A stretch of DNA of 64,000 nt from Roseovarius mucosus. GTDB lineage: Bacteria; Pseudomonadota; Alphaproteobacteria; Rhodobacterales; Rhodobacteraceae. The stretch spans positions 1,618,501 to 1,682,500 of the forward strand of contig NZ_CP020474.1 in NCBI RefSeq assembly GCF_002080415.1, written 5' to 3'. Position numbers and translations under genes: made by a program. Below the pieces are notes generated by a model, which saw only the letters and a program-made list of their open reading frames with translations, was not told where the DNA came from and made no database searches. Below are positions 26,153 to 34,659 of this stretch, piece by piece (positions within the stretch are counted from its first letter, which is position 1; each line of letters starts with the position of its first letter).

Positions 26153-27091
26153 TCACTTCAGCCAAGCAGCCACACGATCGGGGTTCGCGGTAATCCACTC
26201 GGCGGCCACGGCCCCGGCATCTTTGCCATCAATCACGACCGAGTAGGAAAATGCGCCCAAATCATCCGCCGTGATGTCTATATTGCGCATAAGGGCGGCC
26301 ACCTGCGGCGCATTGGCTTCTATATCTTTGGCAAAGACCGGCTGAATGAAAGCTGGCGGCCAAGCCATGGTAACATTGGAATTCGCCAGATAGTCCGCGT
26401 CTTCTTCCGGTGTCAGTGCATTCCACTTGGCCGCGTCATAGGCCGGTTCGGTCAAAAAGGTCATCTCGGGATGGACGGTGAACAAATGGTGTGGCTTGTA
26501 GCAGAATCCGGCCCAAGGCTTGGCCCCTGCAATCGCCGTATCAAGCTGGCTATACGCCACGCCCTCGTCCAGCTCGACAAGATCAACCACCAGATCATAC
26601 CCATAACCATGGGCCTTGGCCTTTTCCACCGTGGTCGACGCCCAGCCAGTGGCACCGATGAAGACCTCACCCTTGCCATTGCCGTCACTGTCGAGAAGTG
26701 CGGCCTTGGTCGGGTCGGTCAGATCGCTGATGTCGACAATGCCCGCATCCAGCGCCGCTTGATTCACGCAAATCCCTTGAACGGCCGATGTCGAATTGCT
26801 GTTGAGTTCAATCTTTGCGGCGAACTGATCAACCAGCCCTTGCTGGTTTGGCAACCAGACTTCTGGATGGATATGCATAGAGCCCTTGTCCAACGCCTCA
26901 AAGATCACCGGGTTGGTGCCGGTTTGAAGCTCGACCTTGAGGCCCATGTTGGTTTCGACGACTTGCTTGATGACGTTGGCCGTAACTGTGACCGACGGCC
27001 AGTTCGGCACGCCCACGACGACGTCTTGAGCAAAACTCGCAGTGGAAAAGGCAAGCGTGGTCGCTAATGCCGTGGCAATCTTCAGTTGCAT
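26153..27091 (-). CDS. proX: Glycine betaine/proline-type substrate-binding protein
   Basis: Periplasmic binding protein of the OpuAC class, 312 residues. Signal peptide MQLKIATALATTLAFSTASFA, cleavage after SFA. VVVGVPNWPSVTVTANVIKQVVETNMGLKVEL and MHIHPEVWLPNQQGLVDQF carry Trp residues of the aromatic cage that holds quaternary ammonium groups; GWASTTVEKAKAHGYGYDLVV and PWAGFCYKPHHLFT continue the family pattern. GGAGG lies 9 bp before ATG 27091. First gene of the proXVW operon, which supplies the methyltransferase/dehydrogenase pathway next door. Confidence 0.92.
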   Translation of the reverse strand: MQLKIATALATTLAFSTASFAQDVVVGVPNWPSVTVTANVIKQVVETNMGLKVELQTGTNPVIFEALDKGSMHIHPEVWLPNQQGLVDQFAAKIELNSNSTSAVQGICVNQAALDAGIVDISDLTDPTKAALLDSDGNGKGEVFIGATGWASTTVEKAKAHGYGYDLVVDLVELDEGVAYSQLDTAIAGAKPWAGFCYKPHHLFTVHPEMTFLTEPAYDAAKWNALTPEEDADYLANSNVTMAWPPAFIQPVFAKDIEANAPQVAALMRNIDITADDLGAFSYSVVIDGKDAGAVAAEWITANPDRVAAWLK

Positions 27092-27516
27092 TGGGTCAGA
27101 CCTCCAAGTCGGAAAGGATGTTTTAAGACGAGCTTTTCTTGTCGCGCTCTTCTAAATCCGATCATTCGCAAATTGCCTCGGATGTCGATTCGGGACTTTG
27201 ACTTTAAGGATTACGCAGCCCGCGTTCCGATCTTATGAAGCCCTTACAAGTGTCCTGTTCAGGTGCAGCGTAGAGCCACTTCAGGTCACTGAAGGATGAG
27301 GCCCGCCCTGATCCTCTGGGGGTTTCCGGTGGCCCAAGCACCACCCTGCACGCCACGCCCGACAGGCTCTGTCCGGGTCTTGTCGAAGGGAAGCCCCCCG
27401 AACCCCTTGCCGCCAAGGGCGAGACCCGGACAATTTCATGGCGTCGCACCACGCTGCCGCGCAAGGCTGTAGCGTCGTTGGCGGGACGAGGTGTATCAGT
27501 CCTCGTTTGCCCCACG
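27092..27516. other. Gene-free 425-bp spacer with proX promoter region
   Basis: Bounded by the proX start and the stop of the PepSY-like gene. The first 110 bp are AT-richer and must hold the proX promoter. Frames in the remainder carry no recognisable domain and read as out-of-frame noise from GC-rich DNA. Confidence 0.4.
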
Positions 27517-28335
27517 TCAGTTCTGCCAAAGGCGTTCGCGCGCGACGCGGCCCTGATCGTCCAGCCGCACTTCGACGGTGTCTCCGAACGGGTTGATCGC
27601 CAGCGCGGTGACATGCCGCCCGCCACGTTCGATGAAACCGACATCGGTATAGCCAAGTGCAGCCAGCCGGTCCCGTGCCGCCGCGTCCGACAGTGACCGG
27701 CGGTCGTCAAGTTCGCGGTCGTACTCGCGCAGGGTGCCGTTGCGGGAAAACTCGATCTCGATCCGCATCCCCTCGGCAGAGAAGCCCTCGACCGAGATTT
27801 CACCGTCGTCGTCCAGGTCAATCTCGGTCATTCGCGCAATTTCGGCCAGGCGCGGCTCGGCCCGGACAGCAGCAGGCAGCATCGCATCAATGAGCGCCGG
27901 GGGCAGGCCTGCGCCATCGGCCTGCACCTCCAGCAATCGCGCGCCACGCGCCTCGGCGCGCAGCCAGCCGGTGCCACTGCGGGCGTAAAAGTAGGTTTCG
28001 CCATCGTCATCGGGGCGGCTGCGAATGTCTGTCAGGCCTAGGCCACGCAGCGCGGCGGGCAGCATCGCCTCTGCCGGATCGGCGGCGGGGCCTGCCGTCA
28101 GGGTGGCAGCGGCAAAGGTGTCGCCCGTCCGTGTGCCGGTCAGGTCCAGCCGGGTGCCGGGGGTGGGCACGGTGGCGCCCTCAGGCAGGGTCACAAGCAG
28201 GCGGCCCTCCGGGGTGGTCAGCACGATCTGGGTGCCAAAGATTTCGGCCACGGTGCCCGACAGCGGCGTCTCTTGCGCCACAAGCGGGGTTGCAAGGGCC
28301 GTTGTCAGGATCAGGGCGGCAAGGGTGCGTTTCAT
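27517..28335 (-). CDS. Secreted PepSY-like protein
   Basis: 272 residues, signal peptide MKRTLAALILTTALATPLVA. An N-terminal OB/beta part (LSGTVAEIFGTQIVLTTPEGRLLVTLPEG) is followed by PepSY-like repeats (MRIEIEFSRNGTLREYDRELDDRRSLSDAAARDRLAALGYTDVGFIERGGRHVTALAINPFGDTVEVRLDDQGRV). DLDDDGEIS looks like the start of an EF-hand but has Gly where the closing Glu should be. PepSY proteins often sit with two-component systems and act in the periplasm as inhibitors or sensors. It is divergent from a second, smaller PepSY gene, a response regulator and a kinase, 110 bp away. Confidence 0.78.
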   Translation of the reverse strand: MKRTLAALILTTALATPLVAQETPLSGTVAEIFGTQIVLTTPEGRLLVTLPEGATVPTPGTRLDLTGTRTGDTFAAATLTAGPAADPAEAMLPAALRGLGLTDIRSRPDDDGETYFYARSGTGWLRAEARGARLLEVQADGAGLPPALIDAMLPAAVRAEPRLAEIARMTEIDLDDDGEISVEGFSAEGMRIEIEFSRNGTLREYDRELDDRRSLSDAAARDRLAALGYTDVGFIERGGRHVTALAINPFGDTVEVRLDDQGRVARERLWQN

Positions 28336-28445
28336 CAGTGTCTCCTTCGGTTCAACATGACACCATCTTGCGCGATTCGCCCCAAATGCCGCCGCAACGG
28401 CGCGGTTTGGTTTCCGTTGAGCTTTGGTGCGGTATACAAAGGCCC

Positions 28446-28745
28446 ATGCGTTATGCCCTTGTCCCTTTGATCCTTGCCCTGTCGGCTACCCCGGCCCTTG
28501 CGGACCCTCCCGGGGACGCCGTACCCATTGATGCAGGGGCGGCTTTGGCCTGCGTCGCCGACCGCTATCGCGGCGAAGCGCTGCGGATCGAAGACGAGGA
28601 GGATGGCCTCGTGCAGGAAATCCGCTGGCTCACCCCCGCCGGAAACGTGCTGGAGATCGAGATCACCGGCCCCGGCTGCCGGTTTCTAGAGGTTGATGGC
28701 GTGGGACAGTCCGAGGCCCGCATCCTGCCGGAGGAACCCCGGTGA
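28446..28745 (+). CDS. Small secreted PepSY-like protein
   Basis: 99 residues: signal peptide MRYALVPLILALSATPALA, then GAALACVADRYRGEALRIEDEEDGLVQEIRWLTPAGNVLEIEITGPGCRFLEVDG, one PepSY unit (helix followed by an antiparallel strand pair) with two cysteines that could pair. The end overlaps the response regulator GTG start by GTGA, so it is the leader gene of a PepSY-regulator-kinase operon. Small PepSY proteins in this position are common in alphaproteobacteria and are presumed to feed a periplasmic signal to the kinase. Confidence 0.78.
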   Translation: MRYALVPLILALSATPALADPPGDAVPIDAGAALACVADRYRGEALRIEDEEDGLVQEIRWLTPAGNVLEIEITGPGCRFLEVDGVGQSEARILPEEPR

Positions 28746-29410
28746 AGGTGCTCGTGGTCGAGGATGATCGCGACCTTGCCGCCCAGATCGCCGCCGCGCT
28801 GACGCAGGCAGGCTATACGGTCGAAAGCGCGCATGACGGCGAGACGGGAGAGTTTCTTGGCGCGACCGAGACAGTGGGTGCCGCGGTGCTGGACCTTGGC
28901 CTGCCGGGGATTGATGGGATCGAAGTGCTCAAACGCTGGCGTGGCGCGGGCCTGACCTTTCCCGTCTTGATCCTGACCGCGCGGGATGCCTGGTCTGACA
29001 AGGTGGCCGGCTTTCGCGCGGGGGCGGATGATTACGTTCTGAAGCCCTTCCGGATGGAGGAGGTGACGCTGCGCCTGTCCACCCTGATCCGCCGCGCCGC
29101 AGGACATGCGACCGCCGAACTGGCGGCGGGAGCGCTGATGCTGGATACGGCCACTGGCCTTGCCACGCTTGACGGAATGCCCCTGCGCCTGACGGCGTTT
29201 GAGGGCAAGTTGTTGCGCTACCTCATGCTGCACAAAGGACGAGTCGTCAGCCGGACAGAACTGTCGGAACATATGTATGACCGCGACGCCGACCGCGATT
29301 TCCGGTCGATGGAAGTGGTGATCGGCCGGTTGCGCCGCAAGATCGGCGAGGCGCGCGTGGAAACCCGGCGGGGCGAGGGATATCGCCTGCTGCCCGTTGA
29401 TCCAGAATGA
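28742..29410 (+). CDS. OmpR/PhoB-type response regulator
   Basis: 222 residues. Receiver domain 1-115 with acidic pocket VEDD (7-9), phospho-acceptor Asp51 in VLDLGLPG, the LTARD switch and the DYVLKPF Lys. Winged-helix output domain at about 125-220 (LRLTAFEGKLLRYLMLHKGRVVSRTELSEHMYDRDADRDFRSMEVVIGRLRRKIG). GTG start at 28742 overlaps the small PepSY gene stop; its own stop overlaps the kinase start as ATGA. Likely controls the divergent PepSY gene. Confidence 0.93.
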   Translation: MKVLVVEDDRDLAAQIAAALTQAGYTVESAHDGETGEFLGATETVGAAVLDLGLPGIDGIEVLKRWRGAGLTFPVLILTARDAWSDKVAGFRAGADDYVLKPFRMEEVTLRLSTLIRRAAGHATAELAAGALMLDTATGLATLDGMPLRLTAFEGKLLRYLMLHKGRVVSRTELSEHMYDRDADRDFRSMEVVIGRLRRKIGEARVETRRGEGYRLLPVDPE

Positions 29411-30696
29411 CGCCGGGATCAATCCGCGCGCGGATGCTGGCCTGGTCCGCCGGGCTGACGCTGGGCGCGCTGGTGGTGGCGTGGTTTGCAGTATCGGCAG
29501 TGCTGGCGGATTTCGTGAACCGCCGCCTTAACGCGGATCTGACGGCGGCGGCGCGGGGCGTGATGGCGGCCGCGGCTTGGGATGCAGCGGGGGCCTTTGC
29601 CGTACTGCCGCCCCCTGCGGATCCACGCTTTGACCGGCCCCTGTCGGGCTGGTACTGGCAGGTCAGCGACGGGACAGCCGTGCTGGCACGCGCGCCCTCG
29701 CTTGTCACCGGCAATCTGGGGGCGGATGGCGCGGGGCGGACCGGCCCCGATGGCGCGTCACTGGTGGCGCATGTCGCAAGGTTCACTGCGCCGGGCGACG
29801 GGCGGCGTCTGACCGTTACCGTGACCCTGCCTGCGGCAGAGGTTGTGGCGGAACTGGCGGCCATCCGCCGCCCGCTCGCGCTGGCGCTGGCGGCTCTGGG
29901 GGCGGCGCTTCTGGCTGCGCAGGTTCTGGCCGTCCGGGCGGGGTTGGTGGACCTGACGCGCTTTGCCCGCGCGGTCGCCGCTGTCCGCGACGGGCGAGGC
30001 GAGACCTTGCCCCCTGCTCAGGCCGCCGAACTGCGCCCGCTGTCGGATGAACTCACCCGCCTGATCGCTGCCAATGCAGCACAGGTGGCGCGCGCCCGTG
30101 CCCATGCGGGCGATCTGGCCCATGCGCTCAAGACGCCACTGGCCGTTCTGGCCAACCGGGCAGACCCTGAGGATACCGCCCTGATCGACCGGATGGACCG
30201 CATCATCCGCTGGCACCTGAAACGCGCCCGCGCAGCAGCAGCGGGGCTGGACCCCACGGCGCATGCGGCCGTAGCCCCAGTGCTAGAGGATGTGGCGTTG
30301 GTCCTGACGCCCGAAGCGCGGCGGCGCGGCGTCAAGCTAGAGATCGCGGCCAAAGGCGTGCCAGATTTTCGCGGCGATGCCGAGGATCTGGCCGAGATCG
30401 TCGGCGCCTTGACCGAGAATGCAGTGAAATGGGCGCGGTCATCGGTGCGGCTTGCGGCAGCGCCTTGTCTCGATGGCGTTCAGATCAGCATCACAGACGA
30501 CGGCCCCGGCATTCCCGAGCCCGACCGCGCCCGTCTGCTGGCCCGGGGCGCGCGGCTGGATGAAACTGTGCCGGGCCACGGCCTCGGCCTTGCCATCGCG
30601 ACAGACCGAGTCGCGGCCTATGGTGGGCGGCTGGACATTGGGCAGTCCGAAGGTGGCGGGCTGGCGGTGACCCTGACATTGCCCGCTCGGGGCTGA
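29407..30696 (+). CDS. Sensor histidine kinase
   Basis: 429 residues. Membrane helix at about 12-35, a periplasmic domain of about 120 residues, a second helix near 157-178 and a HAMP-like linker. The H-box LAHALKTPLAVLANR has His239; LTENAVKWA is the N box, ITDDGPGIP the G1 box, and GHGLGLAIATDR the G2 box. The topology fits sensing of a periplasmic signal, presumably with the PepSY proteins encoded alongside. Translationally coupled to its regulator by ATGA. Confidence 0.93.
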   Translation: MTPGSIRARMLAWSAGLTLGALVVAWFAVSAVLADFVNRRLNADLTAAARGVMAAAAWDAAGAFAVLPPPADPRFDRPLSGWYWQVSDGTAVLARAPSLVTGNLGADGAGRTGPDGASLVAHVARFTAPGDGRRLTVTVTLPAAEVVAELAAIRRPLALALAALGAALLAAQVLAVRAGLVDLTRFARAVAAVRDGRGETLPPAQAAELRPLSDELTRLIAANAAQVARARAHAGDLAHALKTPLAVLANRADPEDTALIDRMDRIIRWHLKRARAAAAGLDPTAHAAVAPVLEDVALVLTPEARRRGVKLEIAAKGVPDFRGDAEDLAEIVGALTENAVKWARSSVRLAAAPCLDGVQISITDDGPGIPEPDRARLLARGARLDETVPGHGLGLAIATDRVAAYGGRLDIGQSEGGGLAVTLTLPARG

Positions 30697-30846
30697 TGCC
30701 GTCCCGCTCTAAAGTATCCTTCAATCCCTGTGCCAGGGTGCAATGCAGATGAATACGAAGGTCCAGTCTGGCCCGTCCTTGCCGCACTGCTGAACTAGCC
30801 CCATGAAGATGCCGCGCCGCATCCAAAGACGGGAACGCGCCTATGA

Positions 30847-31083
30847 CTATCGATTTGGCTTTTTCAAACGCCAAGTGTGATACAGGGATGCCCCAAATGC
30901 CAATGCAGCCAGCAAGAGCCATGCATCTCCGGATTGCTCCAAATACACGACGCCCGAGTCCGCTTCGTAACACCGGCCTAGGTCGTTAAAACAGCCGCGC
31001 CATCTGAAATACTGGGCATAGTAGAAATATCCAAACACCAATGACAGTCCAAGAAGGGCTAAGGCAGCCACCTTTCTGATCAT
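30847..31083 (-). CDS. Small two-helix membrane protein
   Basis: 78 residues, two membrane segments (about 5-24 and 52-70) and a short periplasmic loop with a Cys pair (RGCFNDLGRCYEADSG), ending in a basic tail RLKKPNR. Family not recognised. It stands alone between the kinase and the rhomboid gene. Coding status is supported by the clear topology and the positive-inside tail, not by homology. Confidence 0.5.
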   Translation of the reverse strand: MIRKVAALALLGLSLVFGYFYYAQYFRWRGCFNDLGRCYEADSGVVYLEQSGDAWLLLAALAFGASLYHTWRLKKPNR

Positions 31084-31233
31084 CGAACGCCTCTCAAATC
31101 ACGGTCGCAAACTATAGCTTCGCCCATTGACGTAAACTTTGCTTGGATCTGGTGCCATTAGGCATAACAAGAACGGTTGTCGCAACCTGCTCGTCAGTGC
31201 GAATTATTCTGCCGCACGCCGCTTAGGGCCGCT

Positions 31234-31833
31234 TCATTCCAGATTGACGTCGCCCAAGCGCGGAGCATGGACCTGTGTTCGTATAAGGAAGGCAGCGGCT
31301 GCGCCCGCTACAGCGCCAAACAGGTGAGCCTCCCAAGAGACGCCGGGTTGACCCGGCAGAACGCCCCAGAGAATGTAGCCGTATAGAACTCCGACGAGGA
31401 GTGCTGCACCCAGCGTGATCGGCGAGCGATCCACCAAACCACGCGCCACGAGGAAGCCGAACCAGCCGAAGACAAGCCCCGACGCACCGATATGGATGGC
31501 GGAGCTTCCAAATAGCCAGACAAGACCGCCGCCGAGGCCGATCACCACGGCGTTCACAGCCAGCAAGGCCCGCGTGGCAGTGGCCACCAGCAACCCTCCC
31601 ATCACCAATAATGGCGGTGTATTGGCCATCAGATGCGAGAAGCTTCCGTGCAGGAGTGGCATTGCGATGATGCCATCCAACCCGCTGACGTGCCGGGGGA
31701 TCAGGCCGAAGGCCGGGTTAAAGCCGTAGCCTGTGATCCAGTTGACGACTTGAACCGCCCAGAGCAGCAAGACAAAGGCTGCAAGCGCCTTGGCGCGCCA
31801 AAAGAATGCGCCCATGTGATCCCGTTTCCTCAT
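31234..31833 (-). CDS. Rhomboid family intramembrane serine protease
   Basis: 199 residues, six membrane helices. [12 protein letters not shown] gives the catalytic Ser118 in the GxSG motif; [16 protein letters not shown] gives His170 in the last helix; [19 protein letters not shown] is the conserved helix 2 with the HxxxxHxxxN oxyanion residues. All catalytic residues are present, so it should be active. ATG 31833 gives a basic N terminus; ATG 31815 has a purine-rich stretch upstream and is an alternative. Substrate not inferable from context. Confidence 0.9.
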   Translation of the reverse strand: MRKRDHMGAFFWRAKALAAFVLLLWAVQVVNWITGYGFNPAFGLIPRHVSGLDGIIAMPLLHGSFSHLMANTPPLLVMGGLLVATATRALLAVNAVVIGLGGGLVWLFGSSAIHIGASGLVFGWFGFLVARGLVDRSPITLGAALLVGVLYGYILWGVLPGQPGVSWEAHLFGAVAGAAAAFLIRTQVHAPRLGDVNLE

Positions 31834-31976
31834 GTCGGCAACAGTAGCTGTCTTCGCAGCACCTTCAACGGCTTTCGTGCGCGGCACAGGCGGACAATTC
31901 TGGACTTTTCCTGCCTGACCCACACTGTGTCGGCGTGGGCTCTGGCCACGCCTATCCTTACACTGCGGTTGACCGT

Positions 31977-32603
31977 CTAGACCAAGACCTCTCTGACAAC
32001 TGCAAGAACGGCTTCACCGGCGAGCGCGATAACTGTCGACAGACCAGTTACGACAAGACCGCCTGCGGTCATCGAACCGGCAACAAGTGCGCCGTCGCGT
32101 TGCAGCATGCCGACGGCGATGCCAAGGATACAAAGTGCTGGCAGCATGTTGCCAAATGGGATTGGCAGCGCAATGACGACGGCAAGAACCAAACAGACCG
32201 CTCCGATCACGCGTGTCTGGCCGATCAGCCCGGGCCAACGCGGGCGCGACACGCGCTCCAGCCTATTCAGGGCCTGGCCGATCCGGGTGGATCCCATTTT
32301 CAGAAGTCGTAGCGGGACGCGGCGTTCGCTCAGCCAGACAGGCAGGCGCGGTTCGGGGCCGAACAAAAGCATCAGCACAGAGACAAGGATAAGTGGGATG
32401 GCGAGAATAGTGCTGAGACCTGCCACGGGCAGCGGAAGCGCCTCTGGCAGGGCAAAGATGAGCAAGATCAACGCATAGGTGCGGGGTCCGGCAAAGCGGG
32501 CCACGTCTCCCAATGTCGGGGCGCTTTTGTCGAAGCGGTGGCACAATTGCGCGAACAGCTCAGTAGTGGACTGGGGTGGCGTGCCAAAGTCGTATTGAGG
32601 CAT
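31977..32603 (-). CDS. ExoD family membrane protein
   Basis: About 208 residues with four to five membrane helices. [64 protein letters not shown] is the ExoD signature, and [50 protein letters not shown] is the second conserved block. ExoD is linked to exopolysaccharide production and alkaline tolerance in rhizobia, with biochemical role unsettled. Start at 32603 (MPQYDF) is a choice over 32669; neither has a strong ribosome site. A strong terminator for the operon to its right lies just upstream. Confidence 0.85.
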   Translation of the reverse strand: MPQYDFGTPPQSTTELFAQLCHRFDKSAPTLGDVARFAGPRTYALILLIFALPEALPLPVAGLSTILAIPLILVSVLMLLFGPEPRLPVWLSERRVPLRLLKMGSTRIGQALNRLERVSRPRWPGLIGQTRVIGAVCLVLAVVIALPIPFGNMLPALCILGIAVGMLQRDGALVAGSMTAGGLVVTGLSTVIALAGEAVLAVVREVLV

Positions 32604-32674
32604 GGAATGGCGTCCGGCATTGCTGACAAGAGAAAGCGGGCACATAGCCTGCCGCGAGGATGAAATCATAAACA

Positions 32675-32700
32675 GCTGCGGGCCCTCATGGGCCCGCAGC
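32675..32700 (-). terminator. Hairpin terminator of the two-component/OB-fold operon
   Basis: Perfect 11-bp stem GCTGCGGGCCC / GGGCCCGCAGC with a 4-base loop, 15 bp downstream of the OB-fold gene stop. Read leftward it is followed by TGTTTATGATTT, a weak T-rich tail. No other gene uses this gap. Confidence 0.75.
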
Positions 32701-32714
32701 GCACCGCAGCGGCG

Positions 32715-33053
32715 TCAGTCGTAGCGCCGGTCGAACGTAATCACTGTGCCGTCGGCGCGGGTCAGGCTGCGCGCATAGATTTCGCGCGGGAAGACCAGAT
32801 CGTCATCAACCGAGCCGTTGACGATGACCGTCTCACCGACTTCGGCGGGAACCCAGTTGGGGCCGACATAGATACGGATATCGCCGCTGGCATCGGTGAG
32901 GCGGAACTCATCCTCGTCGGTGATCCGTTCGACAATCCCCTGTACGGTGACCATCGTGCCGCGCTGTACATCGGCGATGGGTGTGATCTGACTGGCGAAG
33001 GCCGCTTGGGTCGCAAGGGTCACGCTAAGTGCGGCAATGGCAAAGAATTTCAT
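32715..33053 (-). CDS. Periplasmic OB-fold (YgiW/BOF) protein
   Basis: 112 residues: signal peptide MKFFAIAALSVTLATQAAFA, then a bacterial OB-fold domain (MVTVQGIVERITDEDEFRLTDASGDIRIYVGPNWVPAEVGETVIVNGSVDDDL) as in YgiW/YdeI. Such proteins bind small molecules or ions in the periplasm; in E. coli ygiW sits beside qseBC. Here the neighbours upstream are a response regulator, kinase and tiny membrane protein on the same strand, so the arrangement is comparable. AAGGAAG is 6 bp before ATG 33053; a strong terminator follows. Confidence 0.85.
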   Translation of the reverse strand: MKFFAIAALSVTLATQAAFASQITPIADVQRGTMVTVQGIVERITDEDEFRLTDASGDIRIYVGPNWVPAEVGETVIVNGSVDDDLVFPREIYARSLTRADGTVITFDRRYD

Positions 33054-33090
33054 GGATAGCTTCCTTGTTGAAGGGTCAAGAGTTCGGAGA

Positions 33091-33237
33091 TCAGTCGAGA
33101 GCCACGATCAGCAGCACCGCGATCGCGGCCGCACCGATTGCCAGCCAGGCCTTGGGCAGACGGATTTCCACCTCGCCTGACAACCATTTGCGGCTCTCCC
33201 GCAGGTCCATCTTCTTCACGTCATTGCCGTCGTTCAT
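33091..33237 (-). CDS. 48-residue single-pass membrane protein
   Basis: Sequence starts MNDGNDVKKMDLRE and ends in one hydrophobic helix AWLAIGAAAIAVLLIVALD. AGAGGAG lies 7-8 bp before ATG 33237, a strong ribosome site that decides for this short start over the upstream frame. It sits between the kinase (84-bp gap) and the OB-fold gene (37-bp gap) and is plausibly a target or accessory of the two-component system. No family recognised. Confidence 0.65.
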   Translation of the reverse strand: MNDGNDVKKMDLRESRKWLSGEVEIRLPKAWLAIGAAAIAVLLIVALD

Positions 33238-33321
33238 TTGTTTGCTCCTCTGCATGTGGATCGCACATCGATCCAATGAGAGCTTAATGAAGCTTGATTC
33301 TGACCGCTGACTGACGGCTTG

Positions 33322-34659
33322 TCAGAATATTGAGGCTTCAAACGTCAAAACGATTTCCAGGCCAGCGCCTTTGGGCTTTTGCACCGCGACTGTGCCACCC
33401 TGAGCGCGCTGCAACCGGTCCACGATGGCCAGCCCTAGCCCCGTTCCGCCCGCAACCGCGCCGGGCGCGCGCCAGAAGGGTTGGAATATCCGCTCCCCTG
33501 CGTCAGCCGGAAGCCCAGGCCCGTGATCGCGCACCGAAAGGCGCGGGCCTGGGCCAAGGGTAACCTCGACCTCGCCCGGTCCGCCATGCAGTACGGCGTT
33601 CTCAACCAGATTTGTTAGCGCCAGCTGCACCGCTTCGTCATTTGCCCTCGCCAGAACCGGCGTATCCGGCAGCGAAAGAGACAGGTCCACCCCCTTGCTA
33701 TAGGCGAAGGGCGCAAGGGCCGACAGCACCGCCTCTGCCGGTCTGCGCAGATCAAGTGCGCCCTCGGTCGGCGCACTCAGTGCTTCGGTTCTGGATGCCG
33801 CCAAAACCTGCTGAACGGTCCGCGCGAGGGCCGCCAGATCAGAGCGCAGCTTGTCGGTTGTTTCGCCCGGCGGCAGCGCGTCCAGCCGGGCGATCAACAC
33901 AGCCACTGGCGTGCGCAAAGCATGGGCGGCCTCAGCCGCGTGCCGGGTCTCTGCCGCAAGCGCTGATGCCAGCCGGTCGAGTGCGCGTTGCGTGCCATCA
34001 ATCAGGTCTGCCACCTCTGAGGGAACAGGACCCGACGGGGGGGATGTCACGGCTCCGGGACTTAGCGTTCGTGCCCAAGCGGCAGCACGGCCTACCGGTG
34101 CCAGTTCGCGCCGGATCACGAACGCGCTGGCGCCGATCAGCAACAGCGCCATGGGCAGGATCGGCCCCCAAACATGCTGGCGCAGCTCGCTTAAGAAAGC
34201 ATGGCGCAACAGGTTCTCTGGGTCGGACGTCATGACGAAGACCATCCGCAGACCATCGGTCCGGTCACGGAATTCGTGCCCTGCATAGAGCAATCGGCCC
34301 GTAGGCAAATCGACCGCTGTCACCCAGTCGTCGGCATAAAGATCGAGAGCGGATGACGGAATGAGGGCGCGGTTCATGGCGTCAACGACCGTTCCGGTGC
34401 GATCCACCAGCGCGAATGCATAGGCTTTTGGATGTTTCGCGAACATTGCCCGTGCCGGGGCATCGGCGGGCAAGCCGCTATCCTCCAAACGTGCCCCTAA
34501 ACGTTCAGTCACGTCCGCGACGACTTCGGCCTCTAACTCGGCACGGTCGGAGCCATAGTAGGCCCCGACCACGATCATGTTCAGGACAACGATGATGACC
34601 GTGATCAGTACCAGACGCCGTATCAGCACCTGTGCCAGCGGACGGTTCGGCCGTGTCAT
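33322..34659 (-). CDS. Sensor histidine kinase
   Basis: 445 residues. Membrane helix about 11-34, periplasmic domain about 35-165, second helix 166-182, HAMP-like linker. H-box AAHALRTPVAVLIARLD with His246; N box LVENAVLHGG; G1 VRDHGPGLP; G2 GTGLGLAIVDRL. All kinase motifs are intact. ATGA overlap with its response regulator. Gene order regulator-kinase-small membrane protein-OB protein recalls the QseBC/YgiW arrangement, but the sensed signal is unknown. Confidence 0.93.
   Translation of the reverse strand: MTRPNRPLAQVLIRRLVLITVIIVVLNMIVVGAYYGSDRAELEAEVVADVTERLGARLEDSGLPADAPARAMFAKHPKAYAFALVDRTGTVVDAMNRALIPSSALDLYADDWVTAVDLPTGRLLYAGHEFRDRTDGLRMVFVMTSDPENLLRHAFLSELRQHVWGPILPMALLLIGASAFVIRRELAPVGRAAAWARTLSPGAVTSPPSGPVPSEVADLIDGTQRALDRLASALAAETRHAAEAAHALRTPVAVLIARLDALPPGETTDKLRSDLAALARTVQQVLAASRTEALSAPTEGALDLRRPAEAVLSALAPFAYSKGVDLSLSLPDTPVLARANDEAVQLALTNLVENAVLHGGPGEVEVTLGPGPRLSVRDHGPGLPADAGERIFQPFWRAPGAVAGGTGLGLAIVDRLQRAQGGTVAVQKPKGAGLEIVLTFEASIF

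Noticed and set aside
27204..27821. 205-residue minus-strand frame
   Set aside because: Arginine/serine/threonine-rich noise overlapping the PepSY gene in another frame.
27517..28335. True EF-hand in the PepSY-like protein
   Set aside because: DLDDDGEIS pattern lacks Glu at the twelfth position, which is Gly.
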